Shown: positions 26,176-35,848, counted from the first letter of the stretch. The stretch is 49,563 bases of DNA from Corallococcus sp. CA053C (GCF_003611675.1 NZ_RAWA01000025.1:1-49563); one strand, 5' to 3'. Notes: generated by a model not told the origin, from the sequence alone. A program made the numbers and translations.

Positions 26176-27387
26176 ATGACACCGATGAGCCCCGGAGTCG
26201 CCACCGCACCCGAGCACGAGCAGGACGCGCCGGCCGAGCCAGGGTCGCTGCGCTTCCGCCGCCTGTGGCTGTTCTCGCCCGGGGCGGACCTGTCCATCCT
26301 CGTCATCCCGCTCGCGCTCACCCTGGCCGCCGCGGGGGCCAGCGCCTTCATGGCGCCCACGGCCGCGGATGGCGCACACCGGCTGATGGCCTGGACGGCC
26401 CAGAACATCCTCGGCAACGCCACCCACGTGGTGCTCACGTTCCTGCTCTTCGGCGTGCACCGGGACGTGCTGCGCGCCGCGCCGAACCAGCCGCGCAACA
26501 TCCTCGCGGGTTCGCTGGCCATGCTCGCGGTGGGCGCGGGGCTGTTCTTCACGTCCTACGCGGACCGCGACGTCCATCTGTTCGCCGTCGCCGTCATCTT
26601 CAACGTCTTCGGCATGCACCACACCCTGTCGCAGCACCGGGGCCTGTGGTCGCTGCACGGCCTTCGCGGTGGACAGGCGGGGCTCCCCGCGCCCTCCCCG
26701 CTCGAGCGCAGGCTCCAGCAGCTCTACGTCCCGCTGCTCCTGTCCGTCCTGCTCACGCGCATCTTCTTCGTCGCGGAGTCCGCCGCGCCCAACGCCCCCG
26801 CGTACCTCGACGTGGGCCAGGGCGTCGTGCTGCCGTGGCAGACGCTGCCCGTGCTCATCGCCCTCTGGCTCGTCTACTTCCTGCTGCTGTTCCGCGCGGT
26901 GCTGCGCTCCGGCGGCGCCAGCGGCCCCAAGGTGCTGTACCTGCTGGGCATGGCGACGGCGACGGGGCTCGCGCTCGTGGCCCCGTCCTGGGGCTACGTG
27001 ATGCTGCCGGGCATGCACGGCCTGGAGTACTACGTGCTCAGCGCGCGCATGCTGGAGCCGCGTGAAGGCGACCCGCCCCGCCTGGGCCGCAAGCTCATCT
27101 GGCCCGCGATGGTGGCGTCCATGCTCCCGCTGCTCGCGCTGGGCGTGGTGCACGGCTTCCTGCTGGACGGGCCCGCTCGGGGCTCGCTCGGCATCAGCGG
27201 CGGCGCGCAGGCGCATCCCCTGCTGCGCGGCCTCACGTCGCTGGGCTTCGCGGTGGTGCTCGCGCACTACTTCGCGGACGCGTTCATCTTCCGCTTCCGC
27301 ATCCCCTCCATCCGGCAGGTGATGCTGCGCCGGCTGGGGCTCGCGGGGGCCGCGCGTCCGCCCCTGCCCGCGCCCGGCGCGCGGTAG
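26176..27387 (+). CDS. Polytopic membrane protein of unknown function
   Basis: The 403-residue product has about eight to ten hydrophobic segments, beginning with SILVIPLALTLAAAGASAF. Some histidines lie at or near the membrane (GMHHTLSQHRGLWSLH, and LPGMHGLEYY). I do not recognise the family. The ATG at 26176 is chosen because upstream codons have no coding character. The 145 bases separating it from the divergent amidohydrolase-like gene contain TATACT at 26161, which could be part of a promoter. The next membrane protein gene starts 16 bases downstream, suggesting one transcript. Confidence 0.78.
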   Translation: MTPMSPGVATAPEHEQDAPAEPGSLRFRRLWLFSPGADLSILVIPLALTLAAAGASAFMAPTAADGAHRLMAWTAQNILGNATHVVLTFLLFGVHRDVLRAAPNQPRNILAGSLAMLAVGAGLFFTSYADRDVHLFAVAVIFNVFGMHHTLSQHRGLWSLHGLRGGQAGLPAPSPLERRLQQLYVPLLLSVLLTRIFFVAESAAPNAPAYLDVGQGVVLPWQTLPVLIALWLVYFLLLFRAVLRSGGASGPKVLYLLGMATATGLALVAPSWGYVMLPGMHGLEYYVLSARMLEPREGDPPRLGRKLIWPAMVASMLPLLALGVVHGFLLDGPARGSLGISGGAQAHPLLRGLTSLGFAVVLAHYFADAFIFRFRIPSIRQVMLRRLGLAGAARPPLPAPGAR

Positions 27388-27403
27388 GCTCCCGCGGAAC
27401 ACC

Positions 27404-28876
27404 ATGCGGATCCGTCCCTACCTTCCCGCGCCCGCGGGCCTGCTCGCCTGCGGGCTCCTGCTGTGGCTCGCCGCCCAGCCCCTGCGCAGCTACGACCTGT
27501 TCTTCCATCTGGCCGGAGGCCGCTACATCCTGGAGCACGGCTTCAGCCGCGTGGATCCATTCAGCCTGACGGGCACCGCGGGCTGGGTGCCGCACGAGTG
27601 GGGCTTCGGGGTGCTCTGCGCCCTGCTCTTGAAGGTCCTGGGCGCGGGCGGCCCCGCGCTCTTCGTCGCGGCCCTCATCGCCGCCAACGTGCTTCTGCTC
27701 CAGGTGGCGCTGCGCCGCGCGGGAGGAAGCGACGCGAACCTCCTCGCCCTCGTCGCGCTGGGCCTGGTGCTGGGCGTGCAGTCCTCCACCTGGCCCCAGG
27801 AGCGTCCCTTCCACATCGGCCAGCTGTTCTTCGTGCTCGCCGTCATGGGCCTCCAGGCCTGGCGGGCCGGGGACGAGCGCTGGCTGTGGGCCTTTCCCGT
27901 GCTGGGCCTCGCGTGGGCCAACCTGCACGGCAGCTGGCCCCTGGGCCCCGCGCTCCTCGCGTCGTCCGCGCTGGGCCAGTCCCTGGACGAGCCCACGCCC
28001 GCGTCGCGCCGTCGCACCGTGCGCGCGCTCGCGGCGGCGCTCGCGATGTTCCTCGTCGCGGGCCTGTCACCCGACGGGCCCCACATCTACCTGTACCCGC
28101 TCCAGCACGCGCTCTTGCCGTCCACCCAGACCATCTACGAGTGGCGCCCGCTGGACCTCGACTACCGGTGGAGCTGGGCCTACCTGGCCCTGTTCGCCAC
28201 GTTCTTCTTCGTCGTGGGACGGGCCCGCACGTGGCGCATCGCCGTGCTCCTCCCCGCGCTGGTGCTGGGCATCGCCGCGCTGAAGGTCCAGCGCCACGCG
28301 CCCTTCGCCGCCGTACTCCTGGCCCTGGCGGTGGTGGAGCACGCGGCCCTGGCCCACGCCGCGGAATCCCCCTCCCCCTTCGAGCGCCTGCGGGCCCGGG
28401 TGGAGCGCGGGCTCGTGGGCTGGAGCACCGGAACGTCCCTGGCGCTGTGGCCGGGCATCGCGCTCCTGGCGCTCGTCGTGCTGCATGCGGGCCGGCCCCT
28501 GCCGGTGGAGACGCGCACGCACGCCACCATCCCCGTGCACCTGCTCCAGGCCCTGCGCGACCAGCCTCCGGGCCGGGTGCTCAACCGGTTCATCCTGGGC
28601 GGCCCCATCTCCTTCTTCGCGGGAGCGGGGTTCAAGGTCTTCATCGACAGCCGCAATGATCCGTTCCCGCCCGCCATCCACGACGCCTACGAGCAGCTGG
28701 TGTTGTCGCGGCCCGGCTGGGAGGAGGCGCTGGAGCGCTATGATCCGGACTACCTCGTCTGGGACACGGTGAACCCGGGCAACCTGCTGTTGGACCACCT
28801 GCGCGAGCGGGGCGGCTGGCGCGAGGCGGTGCGCGACGGCGGCTACGTCCTCTGGGTCCGCGAGCGCCCCAAATGA
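27404..28876 (+). CDS. Membrane protein with GT-C glycosyltransferase-like architecture
   Basis: The 490-residue product has about ten hydrophobic segments. Its first loop carries DLFFHLAGGRYILEHG, with an aspartate and histidines placed much as in GT-C enzymes that use polyprenyl-linked sugars. A soluble C-terminal domain of about 110 residues ends with YVLWVRERPK. The glycosyltransferase idea is an inference from topology; no catalytic residue is certain. It follows the previous membrane gene by 16 bases and ends just before a hairpin shared with the pilin gene. Confidence 0.75.
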   Translation: MRIRPYLPAPAGLLACGLLLWLAAQPLRSYDLFFHLAGGRYILEHGFSRVDPFSLTGTAGWVPHEWGFGVLCALLLKVLGAGGPALFVAALIAANVLLLQVALRRAGGSDANLLALVALGLVLGVQSSTWPQERPFHIGQLFFVLAVMGLQAWRAGDERWLWAFPVLGLAWANLHGSWPLGPALLASSALGQSLDEPTPASRRRTVRALAAALAMFLVAGLSPDGPHIYLYPLQHALLPSTQTIYEWRPLDLDYRWSWAYLALFATFFFVVGRARTWRIAVLLPALVLGIAALKVQRHAPFAAVLLALAVVEHAALAHAAESPSPFERLRARVERGLVGWSTGTSLALWPGIALLALVVLHAGRPLPVETRTHATIPVHLLQALRDQPPGRVLNRFILGGPISFFAGAGFKVFIDSRNDPFPPAIHDAYEQLVLSRPGWEEALERYDPDYLVWDTVNPGNLLLDHLRERGGWREAVRDGGYVLWVRERPK

Positions 28877-28877
28877 A

Positions 28878-28913
28878 AATGGCAGGCCCTTCCAGTTGGA
28901 GGGACCTGCCATT
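28878..28913 (-). terminator. Terminator between a membrane gene and the pilin gene
   Basis: A 17-base stem (28878-28894 with 28897-28913, two mismatches, 2-base loop) lies between the convergent stops. Read leftward it is followed by TTCATTT, so it best serves the pilin gene. Read rightward it has no T run but could still slow polymerase. Confidence 0.75.
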
Positions 28914-28931
28914 CGCGTGAAGCGGAGCGGC

Positions 28932-29198
28932 TCAGTACGCGGTGTTGTTCTGGCCGAACGTCTTCATCGTCTTCTTGTTCAGCTGGTCGTTGGACGCCTT
29001 GCCGTCGTTCGTCACGTCGTCCTCGCCGGCCAGGGCCGCCGCGGAGGCGCCGAACAGCAGGCGGATGTTGTCACCGAACAGCGTGATGACGCCGATGGCG
29101 GCGATCGCGATCAGCGCGACGATGATGATGTACTCGGTCATGCCCTGACCACGGGACTTGCGCAGCTGCGTCTGCTGCTTCTTCGAGAGCGTCTTCAT
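28932..29198 (-). CDS. Flp-type (type IVb) prepilin
   Basis: The 88-residue product is a small pilin. Its N-terminus is basic (KKQQTQLRKSRG), followed by QGMTE and one long hydrophobic helix (YIIIVALIAIAAIGVITLFG). Cleavage after Gly17 by a prepilin peptidase would leave Gln1 and place Glu at +5, the classic assembly residue. The rest is polar. It would be exported and built into a Tad-like or archaellum-like pilus, but no tad/cpa genes or peptidase lie within this window. GGAG precedes the ATG. The 182 bases upstream of it hold no other gene. Confidence 0.85.
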   Translation of the reverse strand: MKTLSKKQQTQLRKSRGQGMTEYIIIVALIAIAAIGVITLFGDNIRLLFGASAAALAGEDDVTNDGKASNDQLNKKTMKTFGQNNTAY

Positions 29199-29356
29199 GG
29201 GAAACTCCGGGGGTCGTGCAGCGGTGGGAAACTCACCCTGCGGGAGTCAGGGTCGAAACGGACAGTAGAACGATCCCACCCGCACCTCCATCCGTCATCG
29301 GGAGGATGGGGGGGATGAGACCAATGATTCCAGGCACCTGGACCCGCTCGACGCCT

Positions 29357-29383
29357 TGAAACAGCGTTTTGAGCGGTGTTTCA
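29357..29383 (-). terminator. Weak hairpin at the 3' end of the MFS/spermidine-synthase-like gene
   Basis: TGAAACA and TGTTTCA form a perfect 7-bp arm pair around a 13-base interior that pairs partly (CGC). The stop codon of the gene (29381-29383) lies within one arm. There is no T run, so termination is uncertain. Confidence 0.35.
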
Positions 29384-32296
29384 CGGGCCCCCGGGCGTGA
29401 CGACGGGAGGTGGCTTCGGGGCGCTCGCGGTCCCCTTCGCGCACGCGTTCTGCGGCAGGGCGTCACACAGGCCGCGCAGGGCCTTCTGGAGCGCCGCGTC
29501 CTCCGGATGTTGCGCCGCCACGTCGCGGCCCAAGGCGAGCGCCTCGTCGGTCCGCACCGGCGTCCACACGGTCCGCGTGGCCCACGCCCGCGCCGTCACG
29601 AGCTGGAGGTACGCCGTCACCAGCTCCGGGGAGCGGCCGCCCTTCGCGACCTCGGGCTCCAGCAGCGAGGCGGCCATTGTCAGGTCGTTCTGCGCGAGCG
29701 CCGCCCGGCCCACGGCGAGCGCGGCGTCCGGGCTCTCCGGCGCCAGCGAACGCCACAGCGTGGCCACGCCCCGCACCGTCGGATCATTGCCCGCGTGGAA
29801 GCGCTCGATGTTGCGGTACAGCCCCGCGACCTGCTCGGGCGTGGGCGGGTGGTCGCGCAGGTAGTCGTGCAGGAACAGCTCCGGGCCCAGCTCCGGCGAG
29901 CGGCGCTCGTCCTTCACGCGCACGTCCAGGTCCGCCAGGAAGAAGGCGATGGGGGACGCGTACTCCAGCACGTTGTGGTCGTCCGTGTTGATGGGCCCCG
30001 GCCCCGCGAACGCCAATTGGCCCGCCTCGCTGTGCACCTGCTTGGACAGCAGCGCGAACACGTCGTGGATGTCCACCCGGTCCAGGTCCTTCTTCGCCTC
30101 CGGCCGGGCCATCCGTTCGGCCACCCGCGCCGCGTCGAAGACGAGCGGCTTGCGGCTGGCCACCAGGATGAGGTCGTGCGGGCCCAGCCACGTGGTGGCG
30201 TGCGGGAAGGTGTCGCGCAGCGTGCGCACCACCAGCCGGATGAGTTCCTCGTTGCTCTCGTAGGTGTGGATCCACTGCACCAGCACGCCGTCGTCCGTGA
30301 GGTGCCGGTCCACCGTCTGGAAGAAGTCGCGCGTGAAGAGGCCGGACACGCCCGCCACCCACGGGTTGGAGGGCACGCTCACCACCAGGTCGTACTTGCG
30401 CGACGCCAGCGCCATGAACGTCTTCGCGTCGTCCACGTGCACGTGCGTGCGCGGATCATCCACCGCGTTGCGGTTGTCCGCCTTGAACAGGCGCGCCCCG
30501 TCAATCACGGCCGGAGAGATCTCCACCATGTCCAGGTGCTTCACCGGATGGGCCAGCACGCTGCCCGCGGTGATGGCCGCGCCCGCGCCCACGAGCAGCA
30601 CGTTCTCCGGCTCGCGCGCATGCAAGAGCACCCCCAGGTGCCCCGCCACCACCTGCGTCTCCACGTCGCTGCCGTTGGAGGCGTCCACCTTGCCGTTGAG
30701 CTTCATGAAGCGGTGCCCGTCGCGCGGCACGTCGCCCACCAGCACCGTGGCGAAGGTGTCGTCCGCGTAGAACACCGGGCGGATGTCCCGCTCCATGTTC
30801 CGCACCAGCTCCGCGTACGTGTCCGGCGGCTTCTGGTGCATCCGGATGGACGCGATGCTGCTCAGGCGCACCGCCCAGCCCCGCATGCCGCCCAGCACCA
30901 CCACGGCCAGCAGCGCCGCCAGGCCCACCGGCCACAGCGCGCGCCACGGCACGGACGACATGGCGCTGGACGCGGTGCGCGAGTTCTCCTTCGCCGGGGC
31001 CGCGCTGAACGCCAGCGCCGCCGCCGCGAGGTTCGCCACCACGCCCGCGACGAAGTTGCCCTCCATGCCCCACCACGGCATCAGCACCAGCCCGCCCAGC
31101 GCCGAACCGGTGATGGTGCCCACCGTGTTCCACAGGTACACGCCGCCCAGCTGGCGCCCCACCTCGGACACCTTCGCCGTGGCCACGCGCGCGGCGGCCG
31201 GGAAGGCGGCGCCCATGAAGAACGTGGGGATGAGCAGCACCGCGCAGCAGAAGGCGAAGGTGAGCCCCTGGAACACCGGCCACGCGTCCGGCGTGCGCGT
31301 GAGCAGCCACTCCGCCCGGTGGAACAGGTGCGGCAGCCGCACGTACAACGGCAGGGCCACGCAGAGGCTCACCACGAGCGCCACCTGCGTCCGCCCGTAC
31401 AGGCGCAGCGAATCCACCCCCTCCTTGCGCATCATCAGCCAGAAGCTGCCCAGGCCGATGCCCAGGATGAACGCCGTCAGGATGAGGGTGAAGGCATACG
31501 TGGACGCGCCCAGCACGATGGACAAGAGGCGGATCCACGTCACCTGGTACAGCATCGACGTGAAGCCTGACAGCAGCACGCCCCACAGCGCGGCCCGCAC
31601 CGCGCGGCGCGGGTAGGCCACTTCGTCCCCACCTGACGCGTCGGCATCGCGCACGCCCGCGAGCGCCGGCGGGTGGCTCCGCGCGAGCGCCAGCGCCGCC
31701 ACCGCCAGCAGCAGGTTGAGCCCCGCGGCCAGCGTCGCGGACGCGGACAGGCCAATCGCCGGCACCAGCCGCGTCCCCGCGACATAGGCCCCCAGCGCCG
31801 CGCCCAGGCTGTTGACGGCGTACAGCCGCGCCAGCTCCCGTCGCACCCCCGCGAGGCTCGCCGCGAAGTGTCTCACCAGCGCCGGCAGCGTGCCGCCCAT
31901 GAGCAGCGTGGGCACCACCAGCGACAGCGCGGCGACGAGCAGGCGGGGGCCCACGCGCAGGCCCTCTGGCACGCCAGGCGCCACCGCGAGCCACGCGGCC
32001 TCCAGCGCGCGGAGCACGGCGGGGAACGCCAGGGCGTATAACCCCACGCCCAGCTCCAGCAGGCCGTACAGGGCCAGGGGGCTCTTCACCCGGTCGGCTG
32101 TCCGCCCGAAGACAGATGCCCCCAGTGCGAGCCCTCCCATGAACGTCGCCAACACCACGGCGTGGGCCTGGCCGCTGTTGCCCAGGACGTTCCCCAGGTA
32201 TTTGGACCACACCAGCTCATAAACCAGCGCGGTCGACCCCGAGAGGAACAGAAGGGCGGCCACAAGGTTCTTCGGAAAACGCGCGGATCCGGACAT
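29381..32296 (-). CDS. Fused MFS-like membrane / spermidine synthase-like protein
   Basis: The 971-residue product has a 12-helix-like membrane half (about 1-490) starting LVAALLFLSGSTALVYELVWSKY, typical of the fused MFS/spermidine synthase family. A soluble SAM-type nucleotide-binding domain follows, with NVLLVGAGAAITAGS, LDMVEIS and VHVDDAKTFM. A helical C-terminal region of about 180 residues then resembles TPRs. Authentic spermidine synthases use DxxD-type acceptor-site residues that I cannot confirm here, so the reaction is unknown. ATG 32296 starts just before the first helix. It is divergent from mrpA, with only 43 bases between the two starts. Confidence 0.85.
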   Translation of the reverse strand: MSGSARFPKNLVAALLFLSGSTALVYELVWSKYLGNVLGNSGQAHAVVLATFMGGLALGASVFGRTADRVKSPLALYGLLELGVGLYALAFPAVLRALEAAWLAVAPGVPEGLRVGPRLLVAALSLVVPTLLMGGTLPALVRHFAASLAGVRRELARLYAVNSLGAALGAYVAGTRLVPAIGLSASATLAAGLNLLLAVAALALARSHPPALAGVRDADASGGDEVAYPRRAVRAALWGVLLSGFTSMLYQVTWIRLLSIVLGASTYAFTLILTAFILGIGLGSFWLMMRKEGVDSLRLYGRTQVALVVSLCVALPLYVRLPHLFHRAEWLLTRTPDAWPVFQGLTFAFCCAVLLIPTFFMGAAFPAAARVATAKVSEVGRQLGGVYLWNTVGTITGSALGGLVLMPWWGMEGNFVAGVVANLAAAALAFSAAPAKENSRTASSAMSSVPWRALWPVGLAALLAVVVLGGMRGWAVRLSSIASIRMHQKPPDTYAELVRNMERDIRPVFYADDTFATVLVGDVPRDGHRFMKLNGKVDASNGSDVETQVVAGHLGVLLHAREPENVLLVGAGAAITAGSVLAHPVKHLDMVEISPAVIDGARLFKADNRNAVDDPRTHVHVDDAKTFMALASRKYDLVVSVPSNPWVAGVSGLFTRDFFQTVDRHLTDDGVLVQWIHTYESNEELIRLVVRTLRDTFPHATTWLGPHDLILVASRKPLVFDAARVAERMARPEAKKDLDRVDIHDVFALLSKQVHSEAGQLAFAGPGPINTDDHNVLEYASPIAFFLADLDVRVKDERRSPELGPELFLHDYLRDHPPTPEQVAGLYRNIERFHAGNDPTVRGVATLWRSLAPESPDAALAVGRAALAQNDLTMAASLLEPEVAKGGRSPELVTAYLQLVTARAWATRTVWTPVRTDEALALGRDVAAQHPEDAALQKALRGLCDALPQNACAKGTASAPKPPPVVTPGGP

Positions 32297-32339
32297 AGGG
32301 ACAGCGCGGAACCTTACCCGGTATGTTTCAGGCCCACCA

Positions 32340-33317
32340 ATGAACGCCCAACTCCTGCAAGTCGCACAGCTCGCCTGGTCCCCCAACCTCCGGGTCACGC
32401 GCGCCGAGGGCGACTGCGCCACGGTGTTGCGCCGCGCGCCCCCCGCGCTGGTGGGCACTCCCCTCCACACGGCCCTCGGGGTCACCCAGGAGCGCGCCCG
32501 CGAACTGGACGCCCGCGCCCGCGAGGACCGCCGCGGCGTGGAGTTCGTCGTCGTGGCCCCGGGCGGCGGCACGCCCCCCACGCACCTGCGCCTCGTGCTG
32601 GGCATGGATGGCGAGGAGGCCTCCGCGGGCGTGCTGGACCTGGGCGCCGTGCTGGAGGGCGCGCCCCCGGTGCAGATCTCCCGGCTGTCGTCGTCGCTCA
32701 GCCATGAGATCCGCAACCCGCTGTCCTCCGTGAAGATGGCGGTGCAGACGCTCGCGCGGAACACCGGCCTGTCGGACCGCGACAAGCGGCGGCTCACCAT
32801 CGCCAACCGGGAGATCCGCACCATGGAGCGCATGCTCTGGCTCCTGTCCGAGTACGGCCGGGAGGGCGCCGCGAACCTGGACTCCCACCCGCTGCGCTCG
32901 GTCGTCCAGGAGGCGACCGCCATGGTGGCCCCTGAACTGGCCGAGCGCCGCATCGAGGTGGACGTGAAGGAAGAGGCGGACCTGCCCCGCGTGCGGGTGG
33001 ATCCCAACCGTTTGAGGCCGGTGCTCGCCCAGGTCCTGCTCAACGTGGCCATGGGGCTGCCGGAGGAAGGACGCGTGCAGGTGACCCTGCGTCAGGTCGC
33101 CCCCGGCCATGTGAGCCTCATCCTGGACGACCCGGCCGCGGCCCTGCCGCCCGAGGAGCGGGGCACGCTGTTCGATCCGTTCGGCTCGCGGCTGGCACGC
33201 GGCGCCGGGCTGTCCCTGGCCGCGCTCCGGCGCGTGATGACCGGCGTGGGAGGCGACGTCGCGGCCGAGGGAAGCGCCGAACCGGGGATGGTGTTCACGC
33301 TGACGTTCGCAGCCTGA
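32340..33317 (+). CDS. mrpA: MrpA histidine kinase of the MrpAB two-component system
   Basis: The 325-residue soluble product has a PAS-like N-terminal region, a HisKA segment with SHEIRNPLSSVK (phospho-accepting His122), and a short ATPase domain. The ATPase domain is degenerate: the region that should hold the DxGxG box reads LDDPAAALPP, while the second glycine-rich part GAGLSLAALRR is kept. The ExxN phosphatase motif next to the histidine (HEIRN) is intact. In Myxococcus xanthus mrpA and mrpB are cotranscribed and control mrpC; MrpA has been proposed to act mainly as a phosphatase. Here mrpB follows after 7 bases. The start is the first ATG, with a weak ribosome binding site. Confidence 0.88.
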   Translation: MNAQLLQVAQLAWSPNLRVTRAEGDCATVLRRAPPALVGTPLHTALGVTQERARELDARAREDRRGVEFVVVAPGGGTPPTHLRLVLGMDGEEASAGVLDLGAVLEGAPPVQISRLSSSLSHEIRNPLSSVKMAVQTLARNTGLSDRDKRRLTIANREIRTMERMLWLLSEYGREGAANLDSHPLRSVVQEATAMVAPELAERRIEVDVKEEADLPRVRVDPNRLRPVLAQVLLNVAMGLPEEGRVQVTLRQVAPGHVSLILDDPAAALPPEERGTLFDPFGSRLARGAGLSLAALRRVMTGVGGDVAAEGSAEPGMVFTLTFAA

Positions 33318-33324
33318 GAGCCCC

Positions 33325-34761
<1,437 letters not shown>

Positions 34762-34826
34762 CCGGTGAAGGATGCTTCCTGACACTGTCCTTCCACTGTC
34801 CCTGGCCCGACAGTCCCCGGGCCGCC

Positions 34827-34874
34827 TTGAACGTTTCGTTCAAATTGATCAGACTGTTTGAACGTTTTGTTTCA
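34827..34874 (+). promoter_or_regulatory. Two TTGAACG-TTT elements, candidate activator sites for mrpC
   Basis: TTGAACG-TTT-CGTTCAA at 34827-34843 is a perfect 7-bp inverted repeat. TTGAACG-TTTT-GTTTCA at 34858-34874 is a weaker copy. Their starts are 31 bp apart, about three helical turns, and they lie roughly 125-170 bases upstream of the expected mrpC start, the usual place for sigma-54 activator sites. MrpB is the obvious candidate binder; MrpC itself is another. Confidence 0.6.
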
Positions 34875-34892
34875 GGTTTTGGACACAGTTGG

Positions 34893-34906
34893 GGGGTTCG
34901 AACCCC
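34893..34906. repeat. 14-bp perfect palindrome in the mrpC promoter region
   Basis: GGGGTTCGAACCCC reads the same on both strands. It lies between the TTGAACG elements and the -24/-12 promoter. It looks like a tRNA T-arm, but no tRNA body surrounds it. Confidence 0.6.
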
Positions 34907-34968
34907 GGTGTAGCGCTAAGTACCCGGCATTCCTGGAACTGTTCCCCTGGGAATAGTTGAAGTGTCCC

Positions 34969-34984
34969 TGGCACGGCTCTTGGA
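34969..34984 (+). promoter_or_regulatory. Probable sigma-54 (-24/-12) promoter of mrpC
   Basis: TGGCACG, four bases, TTGGA matches the consensus TGGCACG-N4-TTGCW except that the -12 GC is GG. The expected start is near 34996, giving a leader of about 70 bases before the mrpC ATG. mrpC in M. xanthus is known to depend on a sigma-54 activator. Confidence 0.7.
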
Positions 34985-35063
34985 AAGAGCAAGGTCAGCT
35001 CGCCGCAGACAGGCCAGCCAACCTTCCCCACGCTTCCTTCCCTCAGATTCCAGGAGAGTTCCC

Positions 35064-35810
35064 ATGCACGGTTTCAATCGCCCCCTCGGCCCCATCGGTT
35101 CCAACGTCGTGGCGCCCCTGCAGGCGACCAGCTCCGGGATGATGGTCACGGCGAACAAGCTGGTTCCTGGCCAGGAAGCGATCGACTTCAAGGGCTACTT
35201 CAAGGTCGAGTCCTTCCCGCACAACTCGACCATCTACCGCCCCGGTGACACGTCGGACCGCGTGTACCTGCTGAAGTCCGGCCGCGTGCGCCTGATGCGC
35301 ATCGGCAAGAACAGCACCCGTTCGGTGGTGTCCATCCTGCGCCCGGGCGACCTGTTCGGCGAGCTGTTCCGCCCCGAGGGGACGCCCATCGAGGAGATGG
35401 CGGTGGCCGCGGGCGAGGCCGAGGTGTGGAGCATCGAGGGCCGTGACTTCCGCGCCCAGTTGGAGGCCCGTCCGGCCCTGGCGGTGGACGTGGTGCGCGC
35501 CTACGCGGACCGCGTGCGCTCTCTGCGCAAGCGCGTGCTCGGCCTGACCTTCAAGGAAGTGCCGGCCCGGCTGGCGGACACCCTCCTGACGCTGGTGGAA
35601 GCCCACGGCGAGCGCTGCCCGCACGGCGGCGAGACGGACCTGCGCGGCATCACCCAGCAGGACCTGGCGGACCTCGTCGGCGCCTCGCGCTCCTTCGTGT
35701 CCACGCTGATCAACGAGATGAAGCGCGAGGGCGTGCTCGGCAATGTCGGCCGCATCCTCTGCGTGCGTGACCAGAAGGCCCTGCGCAAGCTGGCCTCCAA
35801 GGAGAAGTAG
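35064..35810 (+). CDS. mrpC: MrpC, CRP/FNR-family developmental transcription factor
   Basis: The 248-residue product has a cyclic-nucleotide-binding fold (about 45-150, with IYRPGDTSDRVYLLKSGRVR and PGDLFGELF) and a CRP-type helix-turn-helix (ITQQDLADLVGASRSFVSTLI, about 196-215). It begins MHGFNRPLGPIG and has paired methionines at 26-27. As I recall, the M. xanthus protein has the same N-terminus and length, and its short form MrpC2 lacks the first 25 residues. Thr22, near the site phosphorylated by Pkn14 in M. xanthus, is present, while position 21 is Ala. MrpC directs fruiting-body development and regulates fruA and itself. AGGAGAG fixes the start. Confidence 0.95.
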   Translation: MHGFNRPLGPIGSNVVAPLQATSSGMMVTANKLVPGQEAIDFKGYFKVESFPHNSTIYRPGDTSDRVYLLKSGRVRLMRIGKNSTRSVVSILRPGDLFGELFRPEGTPIEEMAVAAGEAEVWSIEGRDFRAQLEARPALAVDVVRAYADRVRSLRKRVLGLTFKEVPARLADTLLTLVEAHGERCPHGGETDLRGITQQDLADLVGASRSFVSTLINEMKREGVLGNVGRILCVRDQKALRKLASKEK

Positions 35811-35848
35811 GCCGCACGGCCCGCCTCGCGGCGGGTACATGACGCCCA

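Larger units (their letters stand above)
34762..35063 (+). promoter_or_regulatory. mrpC control region
   Basis: This 302-base gap between mrpB and mrpC is unusually AT-rich in its middle. It holds two TTGAACG-TTT elements, a GGGGTTCGAACCCC palindrome and a -24/-12 promoter, each listed separately. It also has CACTGTCC twice (around 34783 and 34794). I see no open reading frame with coding character in it. AGGAGAG six bases before the mrpC ATG is a clear ribosome binding site. Confidence 0.8.

Noticed and set aside
24777-27065. A rightward open frame opposite the amidohydrolase-like gene that runs on into the next membrane gene.
   Set aside because: It overlaps two better-supported genes in other frames and has the composition of a shadow frame.
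29357-29383. The inverted repeat at the end of the MFS/spermidine-synthase-like gene as an insertion-sequence end.
   Set aside because: No second copy, no transposase and no target duplication; it includes the stop codon and is better read as a 3' end hairpin.
34885-34920. A tRNA T-arm look-alike (GGGGTTCGAACCCC) suggesting a tRNA gene or an integration site.
   Set aside because: No acceptor stem, D-arm or anticodon arm can be placed around it on either strand, and there is no integrase gene or second copy of the site.
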